A stretch of DNA of 64,000 nucleotides from Pseudomonas sp. GD03944 (GCF_029839275.1 NZ_JAOCAH010000017.1:40869-104868), one strand, 5' to 3'; shown: positions 8,511-16,445, counted from the first letter of the stretch. Numbers and translations: made by a program. The notes: generated by a model not told the origin, from the sequence alone.

Positions 8511-8798
8511 AGCGCCTCCACTGGCTATGGCGGGCCGCGCGCCCGCGCCCTCTCGAGTAATCGATAGATGCAGCGCCGGACACAGGATCAGGCGACCGCT
8601 ATGGATTGGAGGTACCGAGCCGGCATGAGTTCGGCTTATCCGTACTCACACCCTGCAACGCCAAATCAGGCGGTGCTCTGCGGAGGTGTTCCAGCTGTTC
8701 CTGCGAATGGCCGCCCAGCGCCAACCGGGCGGACGGCAACAACGCTCAGGTGAACCAAGGCGGATGGGCGAAGCGCCCACCCTGGGGGCTTCAGTCCG
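8511..8798. other. 288-bp gap between brkB and the zinc protein gene
   Basis: No credible gene here. A short hairpin TGGGCG/CGCCCA at 8765-8779 follows the zinc protein stop on the minus strand but lacks a clear U tract, so read-through into brkB is possible. The short plus-strand frames have no family signature. Confidence 0.5.
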
Positions 8799-9407
8799 TT
8801 AAAAACCCAGTGTCGGCTGGGCCGGGGTCAGCTCAACACCTTGCTGGCCATTCGGGCCGATCAGTTGTACCTGAACTTTCTCGGTGGCGGGGAAGTGCTT
8901 GAACAGAGTGCCGAGGTCCAATTGTTTCAGCGCGTTGGCCTGTTTGCAGTCGAGCTGGTAGTGCGCATGGATGTCGCTGTGCTCGCCTTCGTGGCTGTGC
9001 TTGGCACCTTCGAACAACGGGCTTTCCAGTTCCTGCTTGCTGGTGCTGCAATTGCCGGCGGCCAGGCCGAACAGCTCCTGGGGTTTTTCCAGCAGGGCAC
9101 GGGCGCTGGCGACCTTGGCCTTGTCGGCGTCGCTGCTGGCCGCGTGCTCGAAGCCGACCAGGTTCATCGCCGGGCTCACCAGCTCCAGCTCCAGGGTCTG
9201 GCCGTCGAGTACCGCATTGAGCTGTGCAACGCCGTGTTCATGGGCACCCAGGCTGTCGTGATCATGGTCGTGGTCGTGGTCGTGGTCGTGCGCATGATCG
9301 TGAGCGTGGCTATGGCTGTGGCCATGGTCGTGACCATCGTGGTCGCTGGCCTGGGCGGCGACCAGGGGCAGCAGGGCAAACGGCAGGGCAAGCAGCAGGC
9401 GACGCAT
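8799..9407 (-). CDS. zrgA: ZrgA-type zinc-binding periplasmic protein (DUF2796)
   Basis: 202-residue exported protein with a signal peptide (about residues 1-20, ending QASD) followed directly by a His/Asp repeat (HDHxHxH, about residues 21-52), a classic Zn buffering tract. The folded domain contains HEHGVAQLNAVLDG and later another His-rich patch HSHEGEHSDIHAHYQLDC with conserved Cys. This matches DUF2796/ZrgA, linked to zinc uptake. The ATG at 9407 has GGAGA upstream. A Zur-type palindrome lies 25-45 bp before the start. In P. aeruginosa the orthologue directly precedes the ABC genes; here brkB intervenes. Confidence 0.88.
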   Translation of the reverse strand: MRRLLLALPFALLPLVAAQASDHDGHDHGHSHSHAHDHAHDHDHDHDHDHDSLGAHEHGVAQLNAVLDGQTLELELVSPAMNLVGFEHAASSDADKAKVASARALLEKPQELFGLAAGNCSTSKQELESPLFEGAKHSHEGEHSDIHAHYQLDCKQANALKQLDLGTLFKHFPATEKVQVQLIGPNGQQGVELTPAQPTLGF

Positions 9408-9431
9408 GGGGATCTCCAGAGTCTCGGTTGG

Positions 9432-9452
9432 AATCGTTACGTTATAACGATT
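9432..9452 (-). promoter_or_regulatory. Zur-type operator
   Basis: Perfect 8-bp inverted repeat AATCGTTA / TAACGATT around a 5-base spacer. Aligned to the gammaproteobacterial Zur consensus (GAAATGTTATA-N-TATAACATTTC) I count 16 of 22 identities. It lies 25 bp upstream of the zinc protein ATG on that gene's coding side, where repressor binding would block transcription, and about 80 bp upstream of the divergent gene at 9532. Confidence 0.72.
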
Positions 9453-9531
9453 TTTGCGGCGAATGGCCAGCCACTTGGCCCGCGGGCATCGGCATGGGAG
9501 CATGCCGGGATCGATGTGGAGAGGTGGTGAG

Positions 9532-9879
9532 ATGGTGCGTATTCGTGGACGGATCGGCGACTGGCCGGTGGACCTGAGTGTGGAGCTGGATGCCGACGAC
9601 TGGGCGCAGCTTGCGGCCCACCTGCCGCCGGCTGGCGAGCGTTCTGCCGCCGCGGCGGCCGCTGTCGTCGGGCAGAGCGATGCGCTCTGGCAGACCACGC
9701 TGGAGCTGCTGCGCAAGGCCGGGAAGATCGAAGGTCCGCAGTTGCTGGCGCAACTGGCCGCGCTGGCCGGTGGGGAGCAGGCCGGGAAGCGCCTGCTGGT
9801 GCGCCTGCGCCATTGCGCTCAGGTGCGCATGGAAACCGGGGCAGATGCCCCGATCTATCACTGGGTCGACCAGGCGTAG
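9532..9879 (+). CDS. Conserved hypothetical protein, 115 aa
   Basis: I do not recognise a family. A small soluble protein with a hydrophilic start MVRIRGRIGDWPVDLSVELD resembling a short beta sheet, then helical Ala/Leu-rich segments (residues 35-95). No signal peptide, TM or metal motif. The ATG at 9532 is preceded by GAGAGGTGG. It is divergent from the zinc protein gene and shares its intergenic region, including the Zur-type site, so coregulation is possible. It converges with ybbN. Confidence 0.65.
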   Translation: MVRIRGRIGDWPVDLSVELDADDWAQLAAHLPPAGERSAAAAAAVVGQSDALWQTTLELLRKAGKIEGPQLLAQLAALAGGEQAGKRLLVRLRHCAQVRMETGADAPIYHWVDQA

Positions 9880-9925
9880 TCGCTACGGCGCGTGAACGGA
9901 CCGGCGGCCGATCACGCGGGTTGGA

Positions 9926-10798
9926 TCAGTAGATGGCCTGGTACAGCTTGCGGCGGTAGGTGGTGACCAGTGCATGGTCATTGCCGAGCAGGTCGAACAC
10001 CTGCAGCAGGGTCTTGTGCGGCAGCCCGTCGGCATAGTTGCGGTTGCGCACGAACAGGCGCAGCAGGGCGTCCAGGGCCGCTTCGTACTGCTGGCGCGCC
10101 AACTGCTGGATGGCCAGTTGGTAGGTGGCTTCGTCGTCCTCGCCGTTCTGCGCCAGGCGGCTTTTCAGCGTGGCGGCGTCAGGCAGGTCGGCGGCCTGGC
10201 GCAGGAAGGTCAGCTGGGCGCGGGCGCCTGCCAGCGCCTGCTTGTGTTCATCACCCTTGACCGCGCCGAGCACGGTTTCCGCCTCGCCCAGTTCGCCGCG
10301 CTCCGCCAGGCAGCGGGCATACAGAATCAGGGCTGCCGGCTGTTCGCTGTTTTCGCCGAGCAGTTGCTTGAGCAGCGCCTCGGCATCGGCGATGCGGCCA
10401 TCGGCAAACAGGGTCTTGGCGGTTTCGAACGGATCGGCTTCGGCGGCCGGCGGCTCGGCCACATGCGGCTGGAGCATGGCGCGGATCGCCGACTCCGGCT
10501 GGGCACCGGCAAAGCCATCGACCGGCTGGCCGTTCTTGAACAGCACCACGGTGGGCAGGCTGCGAATGCCGAAACGCGCGACGATTTCCTGCTCCTGGTC
10601 GCAATCGACCTTGGCCAGCAGCAGCTCGCCCCGGTAGCCCTCGGCAATCTGGGCCAGCAGCGGCATCAGCGCCTTGCAGGGGGCACACCACTCGGCCCAG
10701 AAATCCACGAGAACAGGCTTGTGGAACGAGTTTTCGATCACCAGCTGCTCGAAACTGGCTGCGCCGGATACGTCGAAGATATAAGGGCTGTCGCTCAT
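9926..10798 (-). CDS. ybbN: YbbN/CnoX-type thioredoxin-TPR co-chaperone
   Basis: 290 residues. A thioredoxin domain (about 5-110) with WCAPC (C38 and C41) precedes TPR-like helical repeats (about 115-290). In E. coli CnoX/YbbN the redox motif is degenerate; here it is a complete CxxC, so thiol reductase activity is plausible besides holdase function and transfer of clients to GroEL and DnaK. The ATG at 10798 is preferred over an upstream in-frame codon because the thioredoxin fold begins just after it. Confidence 0.9.
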   Translation of the reverse strand: MSDSPYIFDVSGAASFEQLVIENSFHKPVLVDFWAEWCAPCKALMPLLAQIAEGYRGELLLAKVDCDQEQEIVARFGIRSLPTVVLFKNGQPVDGFAGAQPESAIRAMLQPHVAEPPAAEADPFETAKTLFADGRIADAEALLKQLLGENSEQPAALILYARCLAERGELGEAETVLGAVKGDEHKQALAGARAQLTFLRQAADLPDAATLKSRLAQNGEDDEATYQLAIQQLARQQYEAALDALLRLFVRNRNYADGLPHKTLLQVFDLLGNDHALVTTYRRKLYQAIY

Positions 10799-10869
10799 GG
10801 TGGGTCTCGCAGGGGCAGGATGTCGTGCACTATAAATGTGGGCGCGCGTCGGCAGAAACAAGTCGCGCG

Positions 10870-11526
10870 CTACTCACGCCGGGCATGGTACAGGCTGACG
10901 TGGCGAAATTCAGCGGGCTCGGCCAGGTCCGGCCAGGTGCAGGCCTCCAGCAGGTCCAGGCGCTGGTACAACGGGTGCTGGAAGTCGCGCACCCGGGAGT
11001 CGGCGACCAGCGCCTGGCGACCGCGGCTGAGAAAGTGGTCGAGCAACGGCAGGTTGGCGCGGTCGTAGAGCACGTCCGCGACGATGATCAGGTCGAAGCG
11101 GTCCGCCTCGGCGAAGAAATCCGGTGAGTAGCTCAGTGTCACGCCGTTCAGCGCCGCATTCGCCCGGCAGGCATCAAGCGCTACCGGATCGAGGTCGCAG
11201 GCCACCACCTCCAGGGCGCCGGCCTTGGCCGCTGCGATTGCCGCCACGCCGGAGCCACTGCCGAAATCCAGCACCCGCTTGCCCCGTACCCATTCCGGGT
11301 GATCGGCCAGCCAGCGCGCCAGCACCAGGCCGCTGGCCCAGCAGAAGCACCAGTAGGGCGGCTCTTCGAGAATGCGCCGGGTTTCTTCGGGGCTGAAGGC
11401 GCGGTCCATGTTGTTGGCGTCGATCAGCCACAGCCTGAGGTCGGTGCCGGGCAGGGTTTCGGCCACCAGGCGGGCGTCGCCAAGCAACGTTTCCAGGCTG
11501 GCCTGCAGTGTCGCGGGTACGGTCAT
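10870..11526 (-). CDS. Class I SAM-dependent methyltransferase
   Basis: 218-residue Rossmann methyltransferase. Motif I VLDFGSGSG is at residues 85-93, motif II CDLDPVALDAC follows, and the acceptor-region stretch DLIIVADVLYDRANLP is present. The segment PPYWCFCWASGLVLARW just before motif I resembles the protein-lysine methyltransferases of the METTL20/ETFB-KMT and PrmA-like group, so the electron-transfer flavoprotein beta subunit is a possible substrate. That is inference only. Its start overlaps the stop of the YbaY-like gene (ATGA). Confidence 0.78.
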   Translation of the reverse strand: MTVPATLQASLETLLGDARLVAETLPGTDLRLWLIDANNMDRAFSPEETRRILEEPPYWCFCWASGLVLARWLADHPEWVRGKRVLDFGSGSGVAAIAAAKAGALEVVACDLDPVALDACRANAALNGVTLSYSPDFFAEADRFDLIIVADVLYDRANLPLLDHFLSRGRQALVADSRVRDFQHPLYQRLDLLEACTWPDLAEPAEFRHVSLYHARRE

Positions 11527-11960
11527 GGCGCGGGCACGAGGTACAGTTCGCCAAGGGCTTGCGAGTCGGCCCGCTGAATCAACCGCGATGGCAGGTGCAG
11601 GATCAACCGACCGGACTGGCTGGCCCGGCCGCGCAGCTCGACCGTTTGCCCGGCGGGGAAGGCCAGGTGGTTGAACTCAAGGCGAAAGGGCAGGGGTGCA
11701 CCCGAGCCGCGCAGCTTTAGGCTGGACAGCAGGCGCTGTGGCCGACCCTGGGCGTCGACCTGCAGCAGTGCCAGCTCGACATCGGCATTCGCCGGTACGC
11801 CCAGCAGGGTGCCCTGCAGCGCATGCAGGACCTTGGCGGGATCGGGCTCGGGGATCGTCACCGAGCGGGCGGGCTCGGCGGGGGCGCGTGCCGGAGGCTC
11901 GGAGGCGCAGCCGGCAAGGAGGGCGATGAGGGTGGGCAGGGCGATCTGGCGCAACGTCAT
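11523..11960 (-). CDS. YbaY-like lipoprotein
   Basis: 145-residue lipoprotein with a signal peptide and lipobox LLAGC (Cys at about residue 18), then a Pro-rich linker and a beta-sandwich domain (about 45-145) of the YbaY/YscW type. The conserved pattern includes GTLLGVPANADVELALLQVD and the final FNHLAFPAG to LILHLPSRL. Family members are annotated as secretin pilotin-like or glycoprotein/polysaccharide-associated, with no proven role in this setting. The gene is coupled to the methyltransferase by a 4-bp overlap. Confidence 0.75.
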   Translation of the reverse strand: MTLRQIALPTLIALLAGCASEPPARAPAEPARSVTIPEPDPAKVLHALQGTLLGVPANADVELALLQVDAQGRPQRLLSSLKLRGSGAPLPFRLEFNHLAFPAGQTVELRGRASQSGRLILHLPSRLIQRADSQALGELYLVPAP

Positions 11961-12139
11961 GGGGCTACCACTGTGGATAAGGGGCCATGGTCGGGATTTT
12001 CCTCGCAGGCCGAGGGCAAATGCAAAGAAAAGCGACCGGGCAGCCGACAGGCGCGGTGCTGCCAGAGTGACCCGCGTCTTGTCCTCGCCAGGCCCTATTG
12101 CGCTACTATGAGCCTCCATTCATCGGGCGCCCTTCTGTC

Positions 12140-12604
12140 ATGCATTGTCCATTTTGCTCGGCCAACGACACCAAAGTGATCGATTCGCGCCTGGTCGCCG
12201 AAGGCGAGCAGGTTCGACGTCGGCGCGAGTGCCTGGCCTGTGGTGAACGCTTCACCACCTTCGAGACCGCCGAACTGGTGATGCCCCGCCTGATCAAGCA
12301 GGACGGCAGCCGCCAGCCATTCGATGAAGACAAGCTGCGCGCCGGCATGCAACGGGCCCTGGAAAAACGCCCGGTCAGCATCGAACGGCTGGAAGGGGCC
12401 ATCGCCCACATCAAGCACAAGCTGCGCGCCACCGGCGAGCGTGAGGTCAAGTCGCTGGTGCTGGGCGAGCTGGTCATGGCCGAGCTGCAGAAACTCGACG
12501 AAGTGGCCTACGTGCGCTTCGCCTCGGTGTACCGGCGCTTCCAGGACCTCAACGAGTTCCGTGAGGAAATCGACCGTCTGTCCCGCGACCCCGCCAAATC
12601 CTGA
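12140..12604 (+). CDS. nrdR: Transcriptional repressor NrdR
   Basis: 154-residue repressor of ribonucleotide reductase genes. The N-terminal zinc ribbon uses C3, C6, C31 and C34 (CPFC and CLAC). An ATP-cone domain (about residues 49-139) senses ATP/dATP. The length is the family norm. The ATG at 12140 matches the universal MHCPFC start; the open frame to 12098 is not used. The stop overlaps the ribD start (TGATG), so nrdR heads the riboflavin gene run and may be cotranscribed with ribD. Confidence 0.97.
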   Translation: MHCPFCSANDTKVIDSRLVAEGEQVRRRRECLACGERFTTFETAELVMPRLIKQDGSRQPFDEDKLRAGMQRALEKRPVSIERLEGAIAHIKHKLRATGEREVKSLVLGELVMAELQKLDEVAYVRFASVYRRFQDLNEFREEIDRLSRDPAKS

Positions 12605-13719
12605 TGATCACGTCCGATCAGGGCTTCATGGCCCGCGCCCTGGAACTGGCCCGAAAGGGGCTCTATTCGACTCACCCCAACCCCCGCGTGGGCTGCGTGA
12701 TCGTCCGTGATGGCGTCATCGTCGGCGAGGGCTGGCACGCCCGGGCCGGCGAGCCCCATGCCGAGGTGCACGCCCTGCGCCAGGCCGGCGACAAGGCCCG
12801 GGGCGCAACCGCCTATGTCACCCTGGAGCCCTGCAGTCATCACGGGCGCACGCCGCCCTGTGCCGATGCCCTGGTCAACGCCGGCGTAGCCCGGGTCGTG
12901 GCCGCCATGCAGGACCCCAATCCCCAGGTCGCCGGCAGCGGCCTGTTGCGCCTGATGAACGCCGGTATCGCGGTGCAGAGCGGGGTGCTCGACGGTGAAG
13001 CCAGGGCCTTGAACGCTGGCTTCGTCAAGCGCATGGAGCACGGTTTGCCCTTCGTCCGCGTCAAGCTGGCGATGAGCCTGGACGGCCGCACTGCCATGGC
13101 CAGTGGCGAAAGCCAGTGGATCACCGGCCCCGAGGCGCGGGCCGCCGTGCAGCGGCTGCGGGCACGGGCCAGCGTGGTGCTGACCGGCGCCGACACGGTG
13201 CTGGCCGACAAGGCCCGCCTGACCGTGCGCCCGGATGAGCTGGGCCTGAGTGCCGAGCTGGCGGCCCTGGCCTTGACCCGGCCGCCGTTGAGGGTGCTGG
13301 TGGACGGACGTTTGCGCGTGCCGCTGACCCAGCCGTTCTTCCAGGAAGGCCCGGCGCTGGTGGCCACCTGCGCTGCCGCGGCGGCCCGGGACCGCTACCT
13401 CGGCGACGGCCACGAACTGCTGGCGGTGCCGGGCAGCAACGGCCATGTGGACCTGCGCAAACTGCTGGTCGAACTCGCCGCGCGCGGTGCCAACGAAGTG
13501 CTGGTCGAGGCCGGTCCACGGCTCGCCGGGGCATTCGCCAGGCTGGGCCTGGTGGATGAGTACCAGTTGTTCGTGGCGCCGAAGTTCCTCGGCTCCAGCG
13601 CCCGCCCGCTGCTCGACCTGCCCCTGGCGCGAATGGCCGAAGCCCAGGCCCTGAAGATCGTCGACATGCGTGCGGTCGGCGAGGACTGGCGCATCACTGC
13701 CGTGCCCGCCAAGGCCTGA
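12604..13719 (+). CDS. ribD: Bifunctional riboflavin deaminase/reductase RibD
   Basis: 371-residue enzyme carrying out the second and third steps of riboflavin synthesis. The N-terminal zinc deaminase domain has HAE at residues 52-54 and PCSHHGRTPPC (Cys 77 and 86). The C-terminal NADPH-dependent reductase (about 148-365) begins RVKLAMSLDGRTA. The start codon overlaps the nrdR stop. It lies upstream of the FMN riboswitch, so riboflavin feedback at that switch would not act directly on ribD. Confidence 0.97.
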   Translation: MITSDQGFMARALELARKGLYSTHPNPRVGCVIVRDGVIVGEGWHARAGEPHAEVHALRQAGDKARGATAYVTLEPCSHHGRTPPCADALVNAGVARVVAAMQDPNPQVAGSGLLRLMNAGIAVQSGVLDGEARALNAGFVKRMEHGLPFVRVKLAMSLDGRTAMASGESQWITGPEARAAVQRLRARASVVLTGADTVLADKARLTVRPDELGLSAELAALALTRPPLRVLVDGRLRVPLTQPFFQEGPALVATCAAAAARDRYLGDGHELLAVPGSNGHVDLRKLLVELAARGANEVLVEAGPRLAGAFARLGLVDEYQLFVAPKFLGSSARPLLDLPLARMAEAQALKIVDMRAVGEDWRITAVPAKA

Positions 13720-13825
13720 GCCGCGGCGAGGGCAAACCGGTCAGGAAGCAGCACGGGGCGTCACGCAGGCATGCAGCCGCGGGGCAAGTGTGGTAAAACG
13801 CATCTCGGCCATTTCGGTGGCCACT

Positions 13826-13985
13826 AACGTTCTCAGGGCGGGGTGCGATTCCCCACCGGCGGTAATGTCGCGTATGCGTCTAGCCCGCGAGCGCCTGTCG
13901 ACAGCGTTTCACAGGCTGTCAGCAGGGTCAGCAGACTCGGTGCGATTCCGAGGCCGACGGTATAGTCCGGATAAAGAGAGAGCGG
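13826..13985 (+). ncRNA. FMN riboswitch (RFN element)
   Basis: Contains the invariant RFN blocks in order: CAGGGCGGGGTGCGATTCC then CCACCGGCGGTAATG, a variable arm (13870-13920), CAGCAGGGTCAGCAGACTCG, GGTGCGATTCCGAGGCCGAC and GGTATAGTCCGGATAAAGAG. It binds FMN and would repress the downstream riboflavin genes. About 90 nt of expression-platform sequence separate it from an 18-codon leader ORF and ribE. That region contains no obvious U-tract terminator, which favours control of translation. Confidence 0.95.
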
Positions 13986-14043
13986 GATTCCCTCCTCGGG
14001 CGCCTCGTGCGTGCCCGTGAAATCCCTATCGATCGGCATTTGC

Positions 14044-14063
14044 CCTGTTTTGACCAAAACAGG
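14044..14063 (+). promoter_or_regulatory. Hairpin sequestering a Shine-Dalgarno sequence
   Basis: Inverted repeat CCTGTTTT / AAAACAGG with loop GACC. Its 3' arm ends inside the AGGAG (14061-14065) that serves the leader ORF at 14073. No T run follows, so it is better read as a translational switch than a terminator. It lies in the expression platform of the FMN riboswitch. Confidence 0.55.
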
Positions 14064-14072
14064 AGTTCATCC

Positions 14073-14129
14073 ATGCTGTTCAACACCTCAATGCAGTGCA
14101 CACCGGAGGGCGCATGTTCACCGGCATAA
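14073..14129 (+). CDS. Putative 18-aa leader peptide upstream of ribE
   Basis: Short ORF MLFNTSMQCTPEGACSPA with a good Shine-Dalgarno (AGGAG, 7-base spacing). It ends 16 nt inside ribE in a different frame, a geometry suited to translational coupling with the ribE start at 14114. The Shine-Dalgarno is partly paired in the hairpin at 14044-14063. No homologue is known to me. It could be fortuitous, but its place between the riboswitch and ribE makes a regulatory role plausible. Confidence 0.4.
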   Translation: MLFNTSMQCTPEGACSPA

Positions 14130-14776
14130 TCGAATCCATCGGTTCCATCCGCGCGCTGACGCCCAAGGGCGGCGATGTGCGCGTCTATGTCGCCACCGGC
14201 AAGCTCGACCTGGCTGACGTGAAGCTCGGCGACAGCATCGCCGTGAACGGTGTCTGCCTCACCGCCGTAGAGCTTCCCGGCGACGGCTTCTGGGCCGACG
14301 TGAGCCGCGAGACGCTGGCCCGCACCGCCTTCATCGACCTCAAGCCCGGCAGCCCGGTCAACCTGGAGAAGGCCCTGACCCCGACCACCCGCCTCGGCGG
14401 CCACCTGGTCAGCGGTCACGTCGATGGCGTCGGCGAAGTGATTGCCCGCGAGGACAATGCCCGCGCCGTGCAATTCCGGATTCGCGCCCCCCGCGAGCTG
14501 GCCAAGTACATCGCGCACAAGGGCTCGATCACCGTCGATGGCACCAGCCTCACGGTCAATGCGGTGAATGGCGCCGAATTCGAGCTGACCATCGTGCCGC
14601 ACACGCTGGCCGAAACCATCATGGCCGACTACCGTCCTGGACGTCAGGTGAACCTCGAAGTGGACCTGCTGGCGCGCTACCTCGAGCGCCTGCTGCTCGG
14701 CGACAAGGCCGCCGACCCGAAGTCCTCCGGCGTCACCGAAAGTTTTCTGGCCGAACACGGCTACATGAAGCATTAA
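14114..14776 (+). CDS. ribE: Riboflavin synthase alpha chain
   Basis: 220-residue enzyme that dismutates two 6,7-dimethyl-8-ribityllumazine molecules to riboflavin. It begins with the family start MFTGIIE and has two lumazine-binding repeats (about residues 1-97 and 98-200), each with a GxxxxxNGVCLT- or GSITVDGTSLTV-type loop. The ATG at 14114 has GGAGG 4 bases upstream and overlaps the leader ORF. It is the first enzyme gene after the FMN riboswitch and is followed 12 bp later by ribBA. It is also called ribC in some pseudomonads. Confidence 0.96.
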   Translation: MFTGIIESIGSIRALTPKGGDVRVYVATGKLDLADVKLGDSIAVNGVCLTAVELPGDGFWADVSRETLARTAFIDLKPGSPVNLEKALTPTTRLGGHLVSGHVDGVGEVIAREDNARAVQFRIRAPRELAKYIAHKGSITVDGTSLTVNAVNGAEFELTIVPHTLAETIMADYRPGRQVNLEVDLLARYLERLLLGDKAADPKSSGVTESFLAEHGYMKH

Positions 14777-14788
14777 GGAATTGCCCGC

Positions 14789-15880
14789 ATGGCACTCAAT
14801 AGCATCGAAGAACTGGTTGAAGACATCCGCGCCGGCAAGATGGTCATCCTCATGGATGACGAGGACCGCGAGAACGAGGGCGACCTGATCATCGCCTCGG
14901 AATGCGTGACCGCCGAACACATCAACTTCATGGCGCGTTTCGCCCGTGGCCTGATCTGCATGCCGATGACCCGCGAGCGCTGCGAAACCCTCAAGCTGCC
15001 GCTGATGGCGCCGCGCAACGGTTCCGGCTTCGGCACCAAGTTCACCGTCTCCATCGAAGCGGCCGAAGGCGTCACCACCGGCATTTCCGCCGCTGACCGC
15101 GCCCGTACCGTGCAGGCCGCCGCCGCCCGCAACGCCAAGGCCGATGACATCGTCAGCCCGGGCCACATCTTCCCGCTGATGGCCCAGCCCGGCGGTGTGC
15201 TGGCCCGTGCCGGCCACACCGAGGCGGCCTGCGACCTGGCGCGCATGGGCGGGTTCGAGCCGAGCGGGGTGATCTGCGAAATCATGAACGACGACGGCAC
15301 CATGGCCCGTCGCCCGGAACTGGAAGTCTTCGCCCAGGAGCACGGCATCAAGATCGGCACCATCGCCGACCTGATCCACTACCGCCTGATCCACGAGCGC
15401 ACGGTCGAGCGCGTCAGCGAGCAGGTCCTGGACAGCGAGCTGGGCCAGTTCAACCTGGTGACCTACCGCGACGCCGTCGAAGGCGACGTGCACATGGCCC
15501 TGACCCTGGGTGAAATCTGCCCGGAAGAGGCGACCCTGGTGCGCGTGCACAACATGGACCCGCTGCGCGACCTGTTCATGGTCAAGCAGCCGGGGCGCTG
15601 GAGCCTGCGTGCTGCCATGGCCGAAGTGGCCAAGGACGGCAGCGGCGTGGTGCTGCTGCTGGGCAACCCGCTGACCGGCCCGGACCTGCTGGCGCACCTG
15701 GAGCGCCAGCTGGGCAACGAGGCGAAGGTCGCCAACCCGACCACCTACAGCACCGTGGGCGCCGGCTCGCAGATTCTGCGCGACCTCGGCGTGCGCAAGA
15801 TGCGCCTGATGAGCTCGCCGATGAAGTTCAATGCAATATCCGGTTTCGACCTGGAAGTTGTAGAATACCTGCCCGCTTGA
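14789..15880 (+). CDS. ribBA: DHBP synthase with degenerate GTP cyclohydrolase II domain
   Basis: 363 residues. The N-terminal DHBP synthase (about 1-205) has the catalytic acidic loop DDEDRENEG (residues 23-31) and makes the 4-carbon precursor from ribulose 5-phosphate. The C-terminal half resembles GTP cyclohydrolase II but lacks the zinc triad HSECLTGD...LRCDCG and the RQEGRGIGL motif, both present in the separate RibA at 20060. This half is therefore predicted to be catalytically dead in ring opening. The gene lies in the riboswitch-controlled run; ribH follows after 88 bp with a hairpin. Confidence 0.93.
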   Translation: MALNSIEELVEDIRAGKMVILMDDEDRENEGDLIIASECVTAEHINFMARFARGLICMPMTRERCETLKLPLMAPRNGSGFGTKFTVSIEAAEGVTTGISAADRARTVQAAAARNAKADDIVSPGHIFPLMAQPGGVLARAGHTEAACDLARMGGFEPSGVICEIMNDDGTMARRPELEVFAQEHGIKIGTIADLIHYRLIHERTVERVSEQVLDSELGQFNLVTYRDAVEGDVHMALTLGEICPEEATLVRVHNMDPLRDLFMVKQPGRWSLRAAMAEVAKDGSGVVLLLGNPLTGPDLLAHLERQLGNEAKVANPTTYSTVGAGSQILRDLGVRKMRLMSSPMKFNAISGFDLEVVEYLPA

Positions 15881-15916
15881 CCGGGCGTGGGCGCAGCCCC
15901 AAGCGACAACCCTTTT

Positions 15917-15948
15917 CAGGGCGCGCCCGATGCGCGCCCTGGCTCTTT
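15917..15948 (+). terminator. Terminator-like hairpin between ribBA and ribH
   Basis: Perfect 10-bp GC-rich inverted repeat CAGGGCGCGC / GCGCGCCCTG with a 5-base loop, followed by GCTCTTT. The T run is short and mixed, so it may terminate partially and lower ribH-nusB-thiL-pgpA expression, or be an mRNA-processing hairpin. Confidence 0.55.
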
Positions 15949-15968
15949 AAACCCTGTGAGAACTCGTT

Positions 15969-16445
15969 ATGACCCTGAAGACCATCGAAGGTACCTTCAT
16001 CGCCCCCAAAGGCCGCTTTGCCCTGGTGGTCGGCCGCTTCAACAGCTTCGTCGTCGAAAGCCTGGTAAGCGGCGCCGTTGACGCCCTGGTTCGCCACGGC
16101 GTGAGCGAAAGCGACATCACCATCATCCGTGCCCCGGGTGCCTTCGAAATTCCGCTGGTCGCGCAGAAAGTCGCACAGCGCAGCGAGTTCGACGCCATCA
16201 TCGCCCTGGGTGCGGTCATCCGTGGCGGTACCCCGCACTTCGAATACGTCGCTGGCGAATGCACCAAGGGCCTGGCCCAGGTGTCCATGGAATTCGGCGT
16301 GCCGGTTTCCTTCGGCGTGCTGACCGTGGACTCCATCGAGCAAGCCATCGAGCGTTCCGGCACCAAGGCCGGCAACAAAGGTGCCGAAGCTGCCCTGTCC
16401 GCCCTGGAAATGGTCAGCCTGCTGGCGCAGTTGGAGGCCAAGTGA
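15969..16445 (+). CDS. ribH: 6,7-dimethyl-8-ribityllumazine synthase
   Basis: 158-residue enzyme that condenses the RibB and RibD products to lumazine, the RibE substrate, and forms icosahedral or decameric cages. Visible signatures are FALVVGRFNSFV near the start, RAPGAFEIPLVAQK (about 57-70), and ALGAVIRGGTPHFEYV with the catalytic His of the GGTPHFEYV loop near residue 90. Its stop overlaps the GTG start of nusB, coupling riboflavin synthesis to nusB translation. Confidence 0.97.
   Translation: MTLKTIEGTFIAPKGRFALVVGRFNSFVVESLVSGAVDALVRHGVSESDITIIRAPGAFEIPLVAQKVAQRSEFDAIIALGAVIRGGTPHFEYVAGECTKGLAQVSMEFGVPVSFGVLTVDSIEQAIERSGTKAGNKGAEAALSALEMVSLLAQLEAK

Noticed and set aside
8568..8902. Short plus-strand ORFs upstream of the zinc protein
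   Set aside because: No family signature and partly antisense to the zinc protein gene.
9255..9345. Tandem-repeat-like DNA in the zinc protein gene
   Set aside because: It encodes the His/Asp tract and follows from codon use for HDHDH; no reason to treat it as a separate repeat element.
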